A stretch of DNA of 64,000 nucleotides, taken from contig CM034134.1 of assembly GCA_019914995.1 (NCBI GenBank), positions 5,278,463 to 5,342,462 of the forward strand, written 5' to 3'. A model generated the notes under the pieces. It worked only from the letters and a program-made list of their open reading frames with translations. It ran no database searches and had not been told where the DNA came from. Of the stretch, positions 61,253-64,000 are shown one piece after another (position 1 is the stretch's first letter; every line of letters begins with the position of its first letter). Both the position numbers and the translations under genes were made by a program. The stretch comes from Acanthochlamys bracteata (Eukaryota > Streptophyta > Magnoliopsida > Pandanales > Velloziaceae).

Positions 61253-64000
61253 TAGAAAATTAAGTAATTTTGGAGAAGTCGGGTGTAGGTTGATCAATCC
61301 TTATAATGAATTCTACTTAATAGGATGCAGCAGTAGTCGTATAACTTTTGCTTATGACCTAAGTTGGTAATGCTGCTAAGATTTAGCTTGGATTCTGCAA
61401 TGTGCATGGTAGTTTTTATTATATTTATTGTTTTCTGGATGCATAGGTCCTTTTGTGACATCCTTTATTTGTATGATGAACTTCTATTTCAAATGATACT
61501 TCAATATTTCTCCAATGCTTTTATGCTCGCTGTTCGATTGTGTAGCTTATTTCTGAGCTTGTAATAGAATTCTCTGTTGAATTTCAAATATGAAACTTCT
61601 GCTTGATTTTACTGTTGTTTCTATGCTTAGCTTTGGGGTTGTTGATGTTGTTCAGTAGCTTAATTTTAATGATGTCAATATATTTCCATCTAAAAAGAAT
61701 TATCACATTTAGGGATGGTAAGAGGTTTTGCTAAAACTAGTGTAATCTTGTATGTTTAGGTGCATTAGCTATTGAGTTATTTCTTGTTTTGATTTTAAGC
61801 AAGTAATCTTTGATCGTTGGTTTATATTATTTTCCAGTGTGTATAGTGTAGCTTGCTCACTAAAGTAATGGTTGTGTTATTGCTTAGTAACAAATATGGC
61901 TTGAATTCGGTATGTGGAAGCAAGTGTATTAGATTTCTCTAGTTTTAATGGTCCTTCCCTAATATCTTAATATCAATGATAATTTCTTTTGGCCATTATG
62001 TTTAGTTTTGAACTAATTTTATGTAGTACTAATAACTTGTTGAGAATAATCATAAGGTTTGTAATTTATCTTTTCCATCGTTTGTAGTAACTAAAGTGAT
62101 CTTAGCAGATGTGTGTTGATTTATCTCTCTATTTGTCTGTTATATATATATATATATGGGGAGAGATATGGGCACTCCCTCCCCGGTTTATGACCGGAGT
62201 GACCTCTAAATCAAATCTCCACCGTTAGATATGAAGAACTATGAATTATAATATATATATATATATAATAAATAACAGGAATATAAGGAAAGGCTATATT
62301 AGGTGTTAGTACTATCAGTTTATGTTCAATTGACTGATTATCAGTTGGGCTGAAAAATCAATTTTATCTGCGTGTGTGTAAATGAGCAAGTGATTAGAGA
62401 TGTAAGTTGTAAATAATCAAGTACTTATTTGCAGGTAAGTGGTTAATCGTTGGTCTCATAGCTTTGAACTTGTATTTAGGGTAGATGACTAAGAATATAC
62501 GTGTGTTGATAGTTATAGATACCAGAAATAGGATTCATTTTGGTCACCTTTAGGATTTTATTCCTTGATGTTTGTCAGTGTGTTCATTCTTAGTTCTTAG
62601 GTTTTTACAGCTAGATATGACATGGGTTTAATTTTCTAAAGTAACTTCTTTTCAATAGTAGATGATTTCAGTTGCTTTTGTTGTTTTATTCTGTACCTTC
62701 ATAGTATGCCTTAGTTTGGGAGATGTTTGAAAGAAACTGACTTTGTGGTTTAGTAAGGTTTTGTTTATTTCTTATCAATTCATTTTGGTACTTCTTGTAA
62801 TTGCTGAATGTCATATTCTACCCGTTGCTGATTCCGATTTCCTATCTTCACTTAGTTGATGCATGGTTTCCTTTCTTGTTCTTGGTGGTCCTCCAAAAGT
62901 TCTAGCATATGATTACGAAGTTTCAGCTGTTCCTTGTGGATTGGCTAATGTTACGTTCCCATGCAAGTAGGTTTTGATTCGTCTTAGAAGGGTTAGTTTT
63001 AGAAAATTGCACCGCAGTGATATTTTTGGCCTCTTTACTTTTTTGGTCAATTAGTGGTGTAGAGTAATCCTGTTTTTACCTTAGTCCTTGATAGAACTTT
63101 ATATGTCAACTTATTACTACATTCTTTTGAACAAATCTTCTTCTAATAGTAACTAAAAAAAAAAAAGAAATCTTTCTTTGGTTATCTTTGAAATATTAAA
63201 GCTTATTTTATTGTTTAAAGTGATTATTGAAATGTGATTAATTACAATATTAGCTTGTCAGTATGCCAGTACTGGTTTGATAATATACCTGATTGTTTGG
63301 AGAGCTTTGTTTAGTTCAATAATGGTTACTACTCTTTGATAACTAGTTATAGATGAATGATCATACCTTTCAACCATGCGGTAGCTATTTTCTGTTCTCG
63401 ACTCTGTAGTACATAATGATGACTTCAATAAGAACTAGGTTTGCTTATTAACCAACAAAGTAATGTTTGAATGCTGTTTATGTTCTGAGATGTTTGTTGT
63501 CTTTAGGTTCTAAGATTAAGAATATATGGCTGATTTTGATAGTTATAGAGAAGAGTACTGATCTTGGTTTCATTTATGACATTTTTTTAATTGTATTTTT
63601 AGTTTATTCATTCCTGGCTCTTGGGGTTTTACAGCTATGTAGAACCTAGTTTTACTTCTTTCTAAGAAGGGTTATACTTTTTGGTTAGTTAGTGGATTCT
63701 CTTGTTTTTATTTTATTCCATATGTTCACAGCCTAACTAATTTTTGAAGATGCTCGAGTATAATTGCATCCTTGGGTTAGTAAGATTTTATTAGGTTTCT
63801 TATTACATTATTATGGGTACTCCTGATATTTGTTAACTATTTGTGCAAATTGATTTCTTGATTTATTTATTTGTTATTATTATTTTTCCCCCCCCTTAGT
63901 TGATGAAAAACTTGTCCTTGGTGGTTCTTTCTGCAAGTCCTAGATTTGCTTCTTGCAAACTTTTAGTTATTTAAGCTTATCCCAATTGCGATAATATTCT
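61253..64000. other. T-rich intron-like region, no secure gene
   Basis: The plus strand is strongly T-rich, as in plant introns read in the sense direction, but I found no exon with good borders and coding content. It holds a repeat terminus at about 62141–62280 and a degenerate tandem duplication (about 62440–62960 against 63490–64000). Confidence 0.35.
62141..62280. repeat. TA microsatellite with MULE/foldback-like terminus
   Basis: A TA run is followed by ggggagagatatgggcactc (62158–62177) and then ccgttagatatgaag near 62222, ending in another TA run. It resembles the right arm of the foldback at 47690–47760 (ggggatatgggcacccc, then gttagat). Confidence 0.45.

Overview
This is plant nuclear DNA, almost certainly from a eudicot. 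The signs are multi-exon genes with short GT–AG introns, a plant-type MYND/USP deubiquitinase gene, and dense nested plant transposons (Sirevirus and other Copia, Athila/Tat-like and other Ty3/gypsy, PIF/Harbinger, hAT MITEs). I recognise one complete host gene. The rest is mostly layered repeats and AT-rich spacer.

1–6.5 kb: a Copia LTR remnant (about 640–1503, + strand), then the last four exons of an unrecognised host-type gene on the minus strand (1940–3168), then a decayed Athila/Tat-like gypsy fossil with its LTR (3224–6534, minus). 6.5–13.05 kb: a PIF/Harbinger transposon (6538–13052) with a TTA target duplication. It carries a decayed DDE transposase gene, a decayed Myb/SANT-like partner gene and about 2 kb of degenerate ~535-bp tandem repeats. 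13.4–26.5 kb: an old Copia element on the plus strand, split by a younger, nearly full-length Sirevirus on the minus strand (14923–24642; LTRs of about 1.2 kb, TSD AAGCT). The Sirevirus carries an extra ORF between pol and the 3' LTR and repeated polypurine tracts.

26.5–33.6 kb: a gypsy gag remnant, then a three-level nest: a short non-autonomous LTR element (28367–33605), interrupted by a long solo-LTR-like unit (29197–32818, TSD GAAGC), itself interrupted by a hAT-type MITE (31927–32700, TSD GTTAATAC). 35.2–45.5 kb: the intact host gene, minus strand, 11 coding exons, 1056 codons plus stop. It encodes a UBP16-like ubiquitin-specific protease with an N-terminal membrane anchor, a MYND finger and a complete catalytic domain. 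One intron holds a second hAT MITE (37438–38292, TSD GATAATGA).

46–64 kb: a third hAT-like MITE (46491–47040), a foldback sequence at 47.6 kb, a UTR-like exon/intron, a second solo-LTR-like unit related to the one at 29 kb (50066–52522, TSD GCTAT), and an Athila-like gypsy fossil on the minus strand (about 52.6–61.1 kb). The LTR of that fossil was hit by a solo LTR of the same Sirevirus family as above (59186–60608, + strand, TSD AAAAC). The last 3 kb is T-rich, intron-like DNA in which I found no secure gene.

Exon joins were done by hand from splice consensus and reading phase. The protease gene closes exactly in frame, which is strong support. I found no tRNA, rRNA or CRISPR array.
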